Below, in pieces: positions 49,695 to 59,113 of a stretch of 64,000 nucleotides of DNA. Within the stretch, counting starts at the first letter, position 1. The number at the start of each line of letters is the position of its first letter. The notes under the pieces were generated by a model, which ran no database searches, was not told the origin of the DNA, and saw only the letters and a list, made by a program, of their open reading frames with translations. A program made the translations under genes and the position numbers. Where the stretch lies: the NCBI RefSeq assembly GCF_001021555.1, contig NZ_LDCP01000002.1, forward strand, positions 62,001-126,000. Reading direction: 5' to 3'. The DNA comes from Aurantiacibacter marinus. GTDB taxonomy: Bacteria; Pseudomonadota; Alphaproteobacteria; Sphingomonadales; Sphingomonadaceae.

Positions 49695-50135
49695 TCATTC
49701 GTCGATCAGGAAGACCGGGCGTGCAAAATCGAGTGTGGGGCCTTCAATATCGATGAATTCCAGCACGCTGGTGATTTGGTATGTAACCGTAAGGCGCAGT
49801 TCCTTTGCACCCGCCACGCGCTGCGTGCCCGCATCGGCCACAGTCACGCCAAGGCGATCCGGATCGAGCAAGTAAGGCGCGCCTCTTGCATGGTTGCGCG
49901 TCCACGATCGGATCTGCGAATTCGAAATATCGTTGCCGGTCTGATATTGTACAACGGAGTAGCGCGCCACGTCGGCAGAAAGGCTGCGCAACGCGTTATA
50001 GCTCTGCAATCCCAGGCCGACCTGCAGCACGCCAAGCATCATGACGAGAAAAGCCGGGCCAATCAGCGCAAATTCAATCGCAGCAACGCCGGAGGCGTCT
50101 TGGCGGAGGCGGGCAAGAAGCTTTTGCATAATCAT
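49695..50135 (-). CDS. TadE-like pseudopilin family protein (cassette 2, third gene)
   Basis: 146 residues. Short cytoplasmic basic start, then the TadE motif GVAAIEFALIGPAFLVMMLG, then an exported domain of about 110 residues ending in ARPVFLIDE. It overlaps the previous gene by ATGA. It is cysteine-free, unlike the cassette 1 counterpart. Confidence 0.88.
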   Translation of the reverse strand: MIMQKLLARLRQDASGVAAIEFALIGPAFLVMMLGVLQVGLGLQSYNALRSLSADVARYSVVQYQTGNDISNSQIRSWTRNHARGAPYLLDPDRLGVTVADAGTQRVAGAKELRLTVTYQITSVLEFIDIEGPTLDFARPVFLIDE

Positions 50136-50590
50136 CCGATCTGTACCGTGCGGCTGATGTTGTAATCAAAACCCGATGTGATCCCGAACTTCGTCCAGAT
50201 CGGGGAATATGTGTCGGTCAGATCCACCTTGATGAATTTGTATTCGGTGCCGCTACCGCAGCTGTCGGCATTCGTGACATAATTTGCCGATGTGCCGCAG
50301 CGATAAACTTCGCTGATCGTCACCTGCTCGTCAGTCAGGCCCGCCGAAGTGACGAGAATATCGTGCACGGTTGTTCGTTCTGCCTCGGTTTCGGGAATGA
50401 CCGCCCGAACCACCGCGGCAGCTTCTGCCGCAGCGCTCTGCAATTCTGTCTGGCGCGCGATCATCGTGCTGACTTCAAAGCCGCCCAAGGCAAGCACCAG
50501 CAGGATCGGCGCAACAAAGGCGGTTTCGATTGCCATTGATCCATCTTCATTACGGCGGATCTGCGCGATTCGGGCGAGGCGGGACATCAT
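50132..50590 (-). CDS. TadE-like pseudopilin family protein (cassette 2, second gene)
   Basis: 152 residues from an ATGATG start at 50590 overlapping the previous stop. The N-terminal pattern GSMAIETAFVAPILLVLALGG fits TadE, with the Glu in place. Two cysteines in the exported part (CGTSANYVTNADSCGSG) are close enough for a disulphide. It is coupled to both neighbours by four-base overlaps. Confidence 0.85.
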   Translation of the reverse strand: MMSRLARIAQIRRNEDGSMAIETAFVAPILLVLALGGFEVSTMIARQTELQSAAAEAAAVVRAVIPETEAERTTVHDILVTSAGLTDEQVTISEVYRCGTSANYVTNADSCGSGTEYKFIKVDLTDTYSPIWTKFGITSGFDYNISRTVQIG

Positions 50591-52179
50591 GCGACCAACC
50601 GCACTTTCGCAGCCGTCGACACGACAGTTGTTTCTTCGGAAGAGCCCGCCGGACAGAAGGTTTCCATATTCGTCGTGCCGGTAATGGTGATATTGTTCGC
50701 CGCGATCATGAGGCACTGGCTTGTTACGCCCACCGTGCCCGCAAAGGACACCTCGCTGACAGGGAAATACAAGGTCCCGTTGAGGATTGTGCTCGCATTG
50801 CCGTTCAGCTTCGTTTGGCCACTGCCCGGAGAATCGCGGTCCTCGAATACCAGCATTCCGGCGAGACGGTTTGCCTCCTCTGCGCCTACGCCCACACCCA
50901 TAAGGTCGGATGCCTGCATGGCCGTAAGGTTGATGTCGGCGCCGCCAGCGATATCGATGTAGGCACCATCATACAGTACGAACATGACGGCAGAGCCGGT
51001 GACTTCATACTGACCTGTAATCTTCAACCCGCCGCCAACAATGTTGTAAACGCCAGGTGCAAAGGCCGTGTCGCAGCCGATATGTATGCTGCTGTATGTT
51101 CCGGGACGGACACTGCCCGCCTGCGCGCCGCCTTCGGTCTGGATGTCTGAATAGGTGGTGTAGACCGTTTCAGTCTTGCGTTCCCACTTCGTATTCTGAC
51201 CACTTCCGCCCAGCTTCGTCCACGACACAGTGCTGGATTCCACCATGCCTTCGACAGTCGTGCTAGGCACGGATTGATCATCGGCATTGACCGTCAGATC
51301 GGTGTTCTCTTTGCTGTTGTCCTGCGAGTTGCTCCAGCCGACCGCATTACGCTGGGTCGAACCCTGGAAATAGTCATACGATGTAACCGTACGCGTGCTG
51401 ACATCGGCTGTCTTGAAAGTCGGCTCCGCAGAACAGCTGTAATTGCGGGCAACCTGTGTCTCGGTTGGATTTGGCGGGTTCAGCTCTTCAAACGGGTCAT
51501 ACATGCCTTCCACGTTTTCAAGGATGATATCGTCGGTGTTGTCCTTCAACCATTGATCAACGCCGCCGGCGGAAAGAATCCACCCCGCGCTGACGGTTGG
51601 GCTTCCGTTGACCTTGATAGCCAGTTCATCGGTCGACAGGGCGGCAAGGCCGCAGCTTGCTGTCAGGATGGAGTTACCACCCAGAGTAATTGCACCTTCA
51701 TCGTCGTCATCCAGCGCGATCAGGCAACTGGTGAAGGTCGTACCTTCTTCGAAGCTCGCCTGCGCATAGGCGTAGATTACCGTATCTCCTCCAGTCAGAA
51801 AGCTGGAGAAGGGAAGGGCTTTTGATGCTGTAGCGGACACGGCAACCGAATTTAGCGACCCGCCTGCGTAATCGGCGAGTTGCACTGAAGGGTCCGCGTT
51901 GAAATCGTCGGTAGCGGAAAGGTTGGCGTTGAATTCCTGCGTTGCACGAAGCTGATACGTCATTTCCGTATCGCTTTCAGCGCGCGCCCAGGCTCCGGCT
52001 ATCGCCGCCTGATCGACCGCGAACTGCAATTCGCGTTTCCACATGTACCACTGCGTGACATCAACACCGAGACCTGCGCCGCCGATGAGAACTGGCATCC
52101 CCAATGCGACAAGAAGCGTGGCGTTCCCGCTGGAACAACCGGTCATACGAGCAATGTTTCGACGGATCCTGGTGATCAT
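50587..52179 (-). CDS. TadG-like exported protein (cassette 2, first gene)
   Basis: 530 residues. The N-terminus is a TadG-type anchor (GNATLLVALGMPVLIGGAG, about 18-36), followed by the usual helix (MWKRELQFAVDQAAIAGAWA). The rest is Ser/Thr/Gly/Asn-rich and beta-like, with repeated short strands such as AGSVRPGTYSSIHIG and NGNASTILNGTLYFP that suggest a beta-solenoid or adhesin-like fold. There is no vWA metal site, unlike the first gene of cassette 1. No gene lies in the 211 bases upstream, which probably contain the promoter. Confidence 0.8.
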   Translation of the reverse strand: MITRIRRNIARMTGCSSGNATLLVALGMPVLIGGAGLGVDVTQWYMWKRELQFAVDQAAIAGAWARAESDTEMTYQLRATQEFNANLSATDDFNADPSVQLADYAGGSLNSVAVSATASKALPFSSFLTGGDTVIYAYAQASFEEGTTFTSCLIALDDDDEGAITLGGNSILTASCGLAALSTDELAIKVNGSPTVSAGWILSAGGVDQWLKDNTDDIILENVEGMYDPFEELNPPNPTETQVARNYSCSAEPTFKTADVSTRTVTSYDYFQGSTQRNAVGWSNSQDNSKENTDLTVNADDQSVPSTTVEGMVESSTVSWTKLGGSGQNTKWERKTETVYTTYSDIQTEGGAQAGSVRPGTYSSIHIGCDTAFAPGVYNIVGGGLKITGQYEVTGSAVMFVLYDGAYIDIAGGADINLTAMQASDLMGVGVGAEEANRLAGMLVFEDRDSPGSGQTKLNGNASTILNGTLYFPVSEVSFAGTVGVTSQCLMIAANNITITGTTNMETFCPAGSSEETTVVSTAAKVRLVA

Positions 52180-52390
52180 AATGATGCCTGTCTGTTACAA
52201 GTCTTCTGATATAACCGAAGGGAAATAGCGGCCGCGTAGTAAGCATTCTCTAAAGCAGGAAGGTTAACAGGCCTTTCACCATCACACCCAAGGCGTTGCG
52301 CCATTTGTGTTGGCAGGGAAAAGTTACTCAGATCGTAATTCGGCTGGCATCAGGGCCGGAAATTACCTTGCCGCTTGACGGGAGGCAGGT

Positions 52391-53068
52391 GTGCAGGGCA
52401 CCGGCGGCGGCATGGACGAATCGCTGCTCGATACTCTGCCGCTCTCACATCGGCTTGCGCTGAGCTACGCGCCCGCCTCTGCAAAACCCGACATACTGGC
52501 ACTGCTGGCGCTGGACGCGCGACTGGCCGGAATTGTGCGCGGCGATGGTGAGGCAATTATTGCGCAGATGAAACTCGCGTGGTGGCGGGACAGGCTCGGC
52601 AGCGAACCTGAGAACTGGCCGCTTGGAGAGCCTTTGCTGGCCCGATTGCAGGATTGGTCCGGTGACGTCTCACGCCTGGTCGCATTGGTAGATGGTTGGG
52701 AAGTGCTCCTTTCCGAAGTGCTGGATCGCAGCGCAATCACAATATTTTGCCGCGGCCGGTCGATGGCATGGTCCGCGCTCGCGGATGGTCTTTTAGAAAC
52801 CGGCACAAACGCTCCGATTGAACGGGCGGCCAAAGAAGCTTCGCTTCTCGATCTCAGCCAGAACCTTTCGCAAGGCGAGGAAGCCGATCTGGCCCGTGAT
52901 CTTTGCGCCAAGGAAAACTGGGAGCATATAATGCTGCCGCGCAAACTTCGCCCACTGGCAGTGCTCCACGCACTGTCGCGGCGGGCGCTTAAGGATAACC
53001 GTCCGCATCTGCTGGACGGCGGCGGGGCAATGGCCCTCGCTATGAGGGTTGGCATCACCGGGCGGTAG
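52391..53068 (+). CDS. Squalene/phytoene synthase-like family protein
   Basis: 225 residues from a GTG with GGAGG five bases upstream; an ATG 21 bases later is possible. The helical sequence with IIAQMKLAWWRDRLGSEPENWPLGEPLLARL matches the short squalene/phytoene-synthase-like proteins (NDUFAF6 type). The aspartate-rich DxxxD motifs needed for prenyl-diphosphate catalysis are not visible, so an enzymatic role is doubtful. NDUFAF6 relatives assist complex I assembly; that role here is only an idea. Confidence 0.7.
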   Translation: MQGTGGGMDESLLDTLPLSHRLALSYAPASAKPDILALLALDARLAGIVRGDGEAIIAQMKLAWWRDRLGSEPENWPLGEPLLARLQDWSGDVSRLVALVDGWEVLLSEVLDRSAITIFCRGRSMAWSALADGLLETGTNAPIERAAKEASLLDLSQNLSQGEEADLARDLCAKENWEHIMLPRKLRPLAVLHALSRRALKDNRPHLLDGGGAMALAMRVGITGR

Positions 53069-53097
53069 CGTAGAGTGGTGAGCTAAGGAGACGCACG

Positions 53098-53568
53098 GTG
53101 AATCGGATTTTGTTGGGCGCTTTCGGTGCTTTGGTGCTCGCAGCACTAGGACTGTTCTGGATGCAGGGCAGGGCGCAGGTGGAGCAGGCCGCCCCGCCGC
53201 CAGACCCTGATACCATGGCCAGGGAAGCCGAAGACCCCAATGCTCTGCCGACCGCCGATGTCGGTGCGATGGAAGGCCCTGCACCTCCCGAGGCGAGCGA
53301 ACTTACCCGCGAACAGCGACGGTTCTTCCGTTATGACCGTAACCGCGATTTGAAGATCACCCGCAACGAAATGCTCTCCACGCGCACCAATGCCTTCCGC
53401 GATCTGGATGCCGACGGCAACAATTTGCTGACGTTCGAGGAATGGGCTGTCACCACCGCATCCCGTTTCGACGAAATGGACGGTAATGGCGATGAAGAGC
53501 TGACTGCGGCAGAATTTGCAACCAGTGCGCCAGCCCGCCGCGCGCCAAGCCCGCGCTGCAACTGCTAG
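53098..53568 (+). CDS. Exported EF-hand calcium-binding protein
   Basis: 156 residues from a GTG. An N-terminal hydrophobic segment (about 4-22) acts as signal or anchor, followed by a Pro/Ala/Glu linker. Three EF-hand loops lie at residues 80-91 (DRNRDLKITRNE), 104-115 (DADGNNLLTFEE) and 128-139 (DGNGDEELTAAE), each ending in the calcium-coordinating glutamate. It lies 29 bases after the previous gene. Its stop is two bases from the convergent trmFO. Confidence 0.88.
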   Translation: MNRILLGAFGALVLAALGLFWMQGRAQVEQAAPPPDPDTMAREAEDPNALPTADVGAMEGPAPPEASELTREQRRFFRYDRNRDLKITRNEMLSTRTNAFRDLDADGNNLLTFEEWAVTTASRFDEMDGNGDEELTAAEFATSAPARRAPSPRCNC

Positions 53569-53570
53569 GA

Positions 53571-54938
53571 TCAGGCAGGAACGGCCTGCAACCCATCCAG
53601 CCAGGTGCCGAAATCCGCCTTCGCACGGTTCGTATAGGCTTCTTTCCGTTCCTTCTTCTTCACTTCGTGCAAAGGAGGGAACAGCCCGAAATTGACATTC
53701 ATCGGTTGAAAGCTGGCAGCCTCGGCATCGCCGGTAATGTGGCTAAGCAACGCGCCCATAGCTGACGTACGGGGTGGGGGGCTCCACGCCTCGCCCGCCA
53801 ACTCCGCGGCCGCCATCATGCCCGCCATCAGCCCGACTGCACTGCTTTCGACATAACCCTCGCAGCCGGTGACTTGCCCGGCAAAACGGATATGCGGCGC
53901 CTGTTTCAGTCGCAATTGCCGGTCCAGCAGTTCAGGCGAGTTCAGGAATGTGTTGCGGTGCATTCCGCCAAGCCGGGCAAATTCCGCATTTTCCAATCCT
54001 GGAATGGTCCGGAACAGCTCAACTTGCGCGCCATATTTCATCTTCGTCTGGAAACCGACCATGTTCCACAGCGTGCCAAGTTTGTTGTCCTGCCGCAGCT
54101 GCACGACAGCATAGGGCCAGCGGCCATCCGGAAATTCCTCACAAGCGGTGCGCGGATCATCCAGGCCGACACCTTTCATCGGGCCATAGCGCAGGGTTTC
54201 CCACCCGCGCTCTGCCATCACCTCGATCGGCATGCAGCCATCGAAATACGGCGTATTGGCTTCCCATTCTTTGAATTCACCCTTCTCGGCATCCATCAGA
54301 CCCTGATGGAAGGCGAGGTATTCCTCCTTCGTCATCGGGCAATTGATGTAATCGCCGCCTTCGTTGGAGGCAGAAGTGGTCTTGTTCCAGCGGGACTGGA
54401 TCCACGCCTTGTCCATGTCGATACTGTCGCGGTAAACGATCGGCGCAATCGCGTCGAAAAAGGCGAGCCTGTCTTCGCCGGTCACTTTGATAATGCTGTC
54501 CGCCAGCGCTGCGGCGGTAAGCGGGCCCGTGGCGACAATGGTCATGCCCTCTGCGGGCAGCACCTCCACCACTTCGCGCACGATTTCGATATTCGGATGC
54601 CCTTCCAGCGCCTTTTGCACCTCTGCACTAAACAGATCGCGGTCCACGGCCATGGCGCTGCCTGCCGGAACCCGCGCCATTTCGCCTGCACGCATGATAA
54701 TAGAATCAAGCCGCCGCATTTCGTGATGCAGAAGACCCACGGCATTCTTCTCATCATCGTCAGATCGGAAGGAATTGGAACACACCAGCTCCGCCAAACC
54801 GTCGGTCTGATGGGCATCGTTTGATCCGCCGCCGCCGCGCATTTCGGACAATTTGACGCGGACCCCGCGCTGGGCCAGCTGCCAGGCGGCTTCGCTTCCG
54901 GCAAGGCCGCCGCCGATGATGTGAACCTGATGTGTCAT
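53571..54938 (-). CDS. trmFO: Methylenetetrahydrofolate--tRNA (uracil-54-C5) methyltransferase
   Basis: Folate- and FAD-dependent enzyme forming ribothymidine at position 54 of tRNA; 455 residues. The N-terminal FAD-binding glycine motif is [19 protein letters not shown], followed by [19 protein letters not shown] and [11 protein letters not shown]. The C-terminal part ([19 protein letters not shown]) carries a conserved cysteine. Confidence 0.96.
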   Translation of the reverse strand: MTHQVHIIGGGLAGSEAAWQLAQRGVRVKLSEMRGGGGSNDAHQTDGLAELVCSNSFRSDDDEKNAVGLLHHEMRRLDSIIMRAGEMARVPAGSAMAVDRDLFSAEVQKALEGHPNIEIVREVVEVLPAEGMTIVATGPLTAAALADSIIKVTGEDRLAFFDAIAPIVYRDSIDMDKAWIQSRWNKTTSASNEGGDYINCPMTKEEYLAFHQGLMDAEKGEFKEWEANTPYFDGCMPIEVMAERGWETLRYGPMKGVGLDDPRTACEEFPDGRWPYAVVQLRQDNKLGTLWNMVGFQTKMKYGAQVELFRTIPGLENAEFARLGGMHRNTFLNSPELLDRQLRLKQAPHIRFAGQVTGCEGYVESSAVGLMAGMMAAAELAGEAWSPPPRTSAMGALLSHITGDAEAASFQPMNVNFGLFPPLHEVKKKERKEAYTNRAKADFGTWLDGLQAVPA

Positions 54939-55019
54939 GCCAGTATTTCCATAATGATGCGGCAGATAAGTGTGATTGGGCGCTGGCGCAAATGCTGTGT
55001 GACGATTAGGTCTATCGGC

Positions 55020-55706
55020 ATGTCACGCCTCGCTCTTGCTGATAAACGTCCCTACCTTGTGCTGAGCGTCATTGCCGCTCTCGCCTTCTACTATCTTAGG
55101 GCAAGCGATCTGCCTGAATTCTACCTCGTGCCGATCAAGGGCAGCGCGGTGGGTTTCCTCGCACTTTATTGCTGGTTGCGTCATTCATCGAAGTCAGCGC
55201 ATCTGCTGGCAGCTGCACTGGTCGCGGCCGCAATAGGTGACATGGCCATCGAATTCGGCCTGATTGCTGGCGGGGCGGCGTTCTTCGTGGCGCATGTGAT
55301 TACCATCACCATGCTCCTTCGCCATCGTCGCCCACCGCTGGAAAGCGGCGAAAGCCTTGTATTCATCGGGTTGTTGCTGGGCACACCCTTCGCTGCGTAT
55401 TTCCTGCCGTACGATCAAAACCTGTCATTGCCAGTCGCGTTGTATGCTCTGGCATTGGGCGGAATGGCCGCAGGCGCATGGGCAAGCGATTTTCCGCGCA
55501 TGCGTGTGGCCGCAGGCGCGATCCTGTTTGTCATTTCAGATTTGCTGATCTTCGCAGGGCTGGGGCCGTTATCAGGCAGCCCGATACCGGAATATCTGGT
55601 CTGGCCGATCTATTACCTTGGCCAGTTCCTGCTGGCGGTTGGGGTAATTACCACGCTGCGCAAACGCGATCCTGAATTGCGCGTTGTACCTGGCGGTGTG
55701 AACTAG
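55020..55706 (+). CDS. YhhN family membrane protein (lysoplasmalogenase-like)
   Basis: 228 residues from the ATG at 55020 ([14 protein letters not shown]); the longer open frame upstream would overlap trmFO and lacks similarity. About eight transmembrane segments and the YhhN pattern with conserved acidic residues ([12 protein letters not shown], then [13 protein letters not shown], then [14 protein letters not shown]). Characterised family members hydrolyse the vinyl ether of lysoplasmalogens; the bacterial substrate is not known. Confidence 0.85.
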   Translation: MSRLALADKRPYLVLSVIAALAFYYLRASDLPEFYLVPIKGSAVGFLALYCWLRHSSKSAHLLAAALVAAAIGDMAIEFGLIAGGAAFFVAHVITITMLLRHRRPPLESGESLVFIGLLLGTPFAAYFLPYDQNLSLPVALYALALGGMAAGAWASDFPRMRVAAGAILFVISDLLIFAGLGPLSGSPIPEYLVWPIYYLGQFLLAVGVITTLRKRDPELRVVPGGVN

Positions 55707-55720
55707 GCCGCAATCTGCGG

Positions 55721-55894
55721 CTATTCTCCGCCAACCTGTGCTGCAATATCATCGATATTGCCTTCGACCAGCAGCGGCGTAGATCCCACGATCCCGACCT
55801 TGGTCTGGCCATTTTCGTCTGTCCGTAGCCACGCGATATTCTGAGCGACAACAAGGTAATTTCCGCCGCGCGACTTGAGCGATACAAACTTCAT
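55721..55894 (-). CDS. Small conserved-looking 57-residue protein
   Basis: Read on the minus strand: ATG at 55894 with GGAGA upstream, ending TAG at 55721-55723. The product begins MKFVSLKSRGGNYLVVAQ, continues NIAWLRTDENGQTKVGIVGS and ends with VEGNIDDIAAQVGGE. It looks like a single small beta-barrel-like domain, similar in layout to FlbD-type or LytTR-half proteins, but I cannot name it. The clear ribosome site and protein-like composition argue that it is real. It lies between YhhN and gyrA. Confidence 0.7.
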   Translation of the reverse strand: MKFVSLKSRGGNYLVVAQNIAWLRTDENGQTKVGIVGSTPLLVEGNIDDIAAQVGGE

Positions 55895-55970
55895 GAAAGG
55901 TCTCCAGTGGTGAGACCCGCTATGGCATCCAATACCTTAAGGAACTGGGTTCAGCTGCGCAGTTTAGCGC

Positions 55971-58814
55971 TTAATCCGCGTCCCGCTCCTCGGTCATATC
56001 GCTATCCGATTGCGGTGTAGTTTCTGGCGCAGTTTCATCACCGCCGGCGCGGCGATGCAGCATTTCCTCGACCACCAGTTCCTCCGCTTCGTTTTCCGGG
56101 CTTTCATCCTCGTCGATACGCGCGGCACCTACGATGTGTTCTCCCTTTGCAACGTCGAAAATCCGGATGCCGGACGATGTCCGGCCATAGACCGCCCATC
56201 CTTCATGGTTTTCGAAGCCACCTTCCGTCATGTGACGGAAATTGATCGGCAGGCGGATCAGCTTTGCGCGGTCTGTCACCAGCATCAACTGCATACCGTG
56301 GCGAACGGGGAAGCTGGCGACAACCGGGCCGTTGCGATCCGGATCACTGCCTGGCGTGCCGATATTGGTCAGGCCCTGACCACCGCGTCCAATCGTACGG
56401 TATTCATAGGCCGATGAGATCTTGCCATAGCCGTTGGCCGTGATCGTAAGGAGAAACTCCTCGCCATCATGCATGGCTTGTAACTGATCTGCGGGCAGAG
56501 TGGCTTCCGCATCATTGTTCTTCCATCCGGCCGCACGAAGATATGCCTCGCGCGTCTCCATATCGGCATCAAGCCGGTTGAGCACAGCCATGCTGACGAC
56601 CTTCGCGCCGTCCTTGAGCGCCATCCCGCGCACACCGATACCGGTACGGCTTTTGGTTTCACGCGCATCCGTAGCAGCGAAGCGGATGGCCTTGCCGGAA
56701 TCAGAGGCGAGGAAAATCTCCTGCTCTTCCGAAAGCAAGCGCACGCCGATAAGGCGGTCACCGCTGTCTTCGACAAAGCCCATCGCATATTTGCCTGCCG
56801 TGGGGACATTGGTGAACGCATCCATCGAATTGCGGCGCACCATGCCTTGTTCTGTCGCAAAAACGATATTGAGTGCAGCCCAGTCGGCTTCGTCCTCGGG
56901 CAGCGGCAATACATTTGTTACGCGTTCGCCGTCGCCAAGCGGCAGAAGATTGACCATCGGGCGACCCTTGGTCGTGGGGCTGCCCTCGGGCAATTTCCAC
57001 ACTTTCAGGCGGTAAACCCGGCCCGTGTTCGTGAAGAACAGCACAGGATTGTGCGTGCTGGTGACGAACATTTCGACAACGGCATCTTCGTCTTTCGTCG
57101 CCATGCTGGAACGGCCCTTGCCGCCGTGACGCTGGGCGCGAAACGCTTCAAGCGGCGTCCGCTTGATATATCCGCCATGGGTGACCGTAACGACCATTTC
57201 CTCACGCTCGATCAGGTCTTCATCATCCAGTCCGTCCCACGCAGGCGCGATTTCGGAAAGGCGCGGCGTGGCGAACTGGTCGCGCACGTCCTGCAATTCT
57301 TCGCGCATCACTTCGTAAAGCTTGATGCGGTCGCCCAGCAGAGAGAGGTAGTATTCGATCTTGTCAGCCAGTTCCTGCAACTCGCCGCCGATTTCATCGC
57401 GGCCAAGCGCGGTCAGGCGGTGAAGACGCAATTCCAGAATGGCGCGAACTTGCCGTTCGGAAAGCTGGTAAGTGCCGCCTTCCTCGGTATCACTCGGCTC
57501 GATCGCTTCGACCAGCGCGATATATTGCGCGATGTCGCCGATGGGCCATTTTTTCTCCAGCAGCTTTGCCCGCGCAATTTGCGGATTGGAGGAGCTGCGG
57601 ATCATCACCACGACTTCGTCCAGATTGGACACGGCAACCACCAGCCCGAGCAAGATATGCGCACGATCACGCGCCTTGTTCAGTTCAAACTTGGTGCGAC
57701 GGGTGATGACCTCTTCGCGGAAATTGATAAAGGCCTGGATGAAATCGCGCAGCGCCAGCGTTTCGGGCCGACCGCCGCGAATGGCGAGCATATTGGCGGG
57801 AAAGCTCGATTGGGCAGGGGTGTGCCGCCACAACTGGTTAAGCACCACTTCGGGCGTGGCATCGCGCTTCAGATCGATAACAACACGCACACCGGCGCGG
57901 CTCGATTCGTCGCGGATATCGGAAATGCCCTCGATCCGCTTCTCCTTGGCGGCATCGGCGATCTTCTCGACCAGACCGGCCTTGCCGACCTGATAGGGAA
58001 TAGCCGTCAGCACGATGCTCTCGCGGTCACCGCGGCCGACTTCAATTTCATGGCGGCTGCGCATCATTACAGAACCACGGCCCGTGGTGTATGCAGAGCG
58101 CGCGCCGGCCTTGCCCAGTATCAGCGGCGCGGTCGGGAAATCCGGACCCGGAATAATCTCGTGCAGCTGTTCGGACGTGATGCCAGGATCGTCCATATAG
58201 GCGAAACAGGCATCGATCACTTCGCCCAGATTGTGCGGCGGAATATTGGTCGCCATACCCACAGCGATGCCGCCAGCGCCATTGACCAGAAGGTTGGGAT
58301 AGCGGGCGGGAAGGACTGACGGCTCTTTCTCGGAACCATCATAATTGTCGACGAAATCGACCGTATCCTTGTCGAGGTCAGCCAGCAGCGAATCTGCGGC
58401 CTTCGCCAGACGGCTTTCGGTGTAACGCATGGCGGCAGGCGGATCGGGATCCATGCTGCCGAAGTTGCCCTGACCATCGATCAGCGGCAGGCGCAGCGAC
58501 CAGGGCTGCACCATCCGGGCGAGCGCATCGTAAATGGCGCTGTCACCATGCGGGTGATAGCTACCCATGACTTCACCGACGATTTTCGCCGATTTGCGGT
58601 AAGGCTTGTTCGAGGTGTATCCGCCAACCTGTGCGGCATACAGAATGCGGCGGTGCACCGGCTTCAAACCATCGCGCACATCAGGCAGCGCACGGCTGAC
58701 GATCACGCTCATCGCGTAATCAAGATAGCTGGTTTTCATCTCATCGACGATGTCGATGCGTCCAAAAACTTCAGGTGCCGCTGGCGGCGTGAGATTATCG
58801 GTCTCGTCGCTCAC
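55971..58814 (-). CDS. gyrA: DNA gyrase subunit A
   Basis: DNA-cleaving subunit of gyrase, 947 residues, which is longer than the E. coli protein through insertions and an acidic tail. The catalytic tyrosine is Tyr131 ([10 protein letters not shown]). The quinolone-resistance region reads [18 protein letters not shown], with Ser92 and Asp96, the susceptible-type residues. The C-terminal DNA-wrapping domain with six-blade repeats (around [14 protein letters not shown]) carries the GyrA-box-like [11 protein letters not shown]. The start is GTG without an obvious ribosome site. Confidence 0.97.
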   Translation of the reverse strand: MSDETDNLTPPAAPEVFGRIDIVDEMKTSYLDYAMSVIVSRALPDVRDGLKPVHRRILYAAQVGGYTSNKPYRKSAKIVGEVMGSYHPHGDSAIYDALARMVQPWSLRLPLIDGQGNFGSMDPDPPAAMRYTESRLAKAADSLLADLDKDTVDFVDNYDGSEKEPSVLPARYPNLLVNGAGGIAVGMATNIPPHNLGEVIDACFAYMDDPGITSEQLHEIIPGPDFPTAPLILGKAGARSAYTTGRGSVMMRSRHEIEVGRGDRESIVLTAIPYQVGKAGLVEKIADAAKEKRIEGISDIRDESSRAGVRVVIDLKRDATPEVVLNQLWRHTPAQSSFPANMLAIRGGRPETLALRDFIQAFINFREEVITRRTKFELNKARDRAHILLGLVVAVSNLDEVVVMIRSSSNPQIARAKLLEKKWPIGDIAQYIALVEAIEPSDTEEGGTYQLSERQVRAILELRLHRLTALGRDEIGGELQELADKIEYYLSLLGDRIKLYEVMREELQDVRDQFATPRLSEIAPAWDGLDDEDLIEREEMVVTVTHGGYIKRTPLEAFRAQRHGGKGRSSMATKDEDAVVEMFVTSTHNPVLFFTNTGRVYRLKVWKLPEGSPTTKGRPMVNLLPLGDGERVTNVLPLPEDEADWAALNIVFATEQGMVRRNSMDAFTNVPTAGKYAMGFVEDSGDRLIGVRLLSEEQEIFLASDSGKAIRFAATDARETKSRTGIGVRGMALKDGAKVVSMAVLNRLDADMETREAYLRAAGWKNNDAEATLPADQLQAMHDGEEFLLTITANGYGKISSAYEYRTIGRGGQGLTNIGTPGSDPDRNGPVVASFPVRHGMQLMLVTDRAKLIRLPINFRHMTEGGFENHEGWAVYGRTSSGIRIFDVAKGEHIVGAARIDEDESPENEAEELVVEEMLHRRAGGDETAPETTPQSDSDMTEERDAD

Positions 58815-58819
58815 AAAAT

Positions 58820-58850
58820 GGGGGTATCCGTAGCTGTTTTATTTACCCCC
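58820..58850 (-). repeat. Inverted repeat just upstream of the gyrA start
   Basis: GGGGGTA (58820-58826) and TACCCCC (58844-58850) can form a 7-bp stem in the gyrA leader, immediately before the GTG at 58814. The remaining bases to 59113 show no gene and presumably hold both divergent promoters. Confidence 0.5.
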
Positions 58851-59113
58851 AAAACCTAGGGGAACGGAGGAGGGAGTGCCAGTTTTTACTCCGATCAGAT
58901 GGGGAGAAAATCGGGCTTTTCCACACAAAGGGGCATTGCCAATGCCAAACACCGGCGGCGCGCGCGCCAGATTGTTTTACATTTACGTTAAAACGCCATT
59001 CAGCGACATTTTTGTAGGACAGATTTGCAATCTCGGGCGTTGAAACACTAAACCGCCTTCGAACGACGCGGCAGCAATGGCTGCCATAAGAAGTTTTTCA
59101 GGAGAGAATATCA

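Noticed and set aside
56847-58319. Open frame of 490 codons on the plus strand opposite gyrA
   Set aside because: Mirrors gyrA codons; no protein features.
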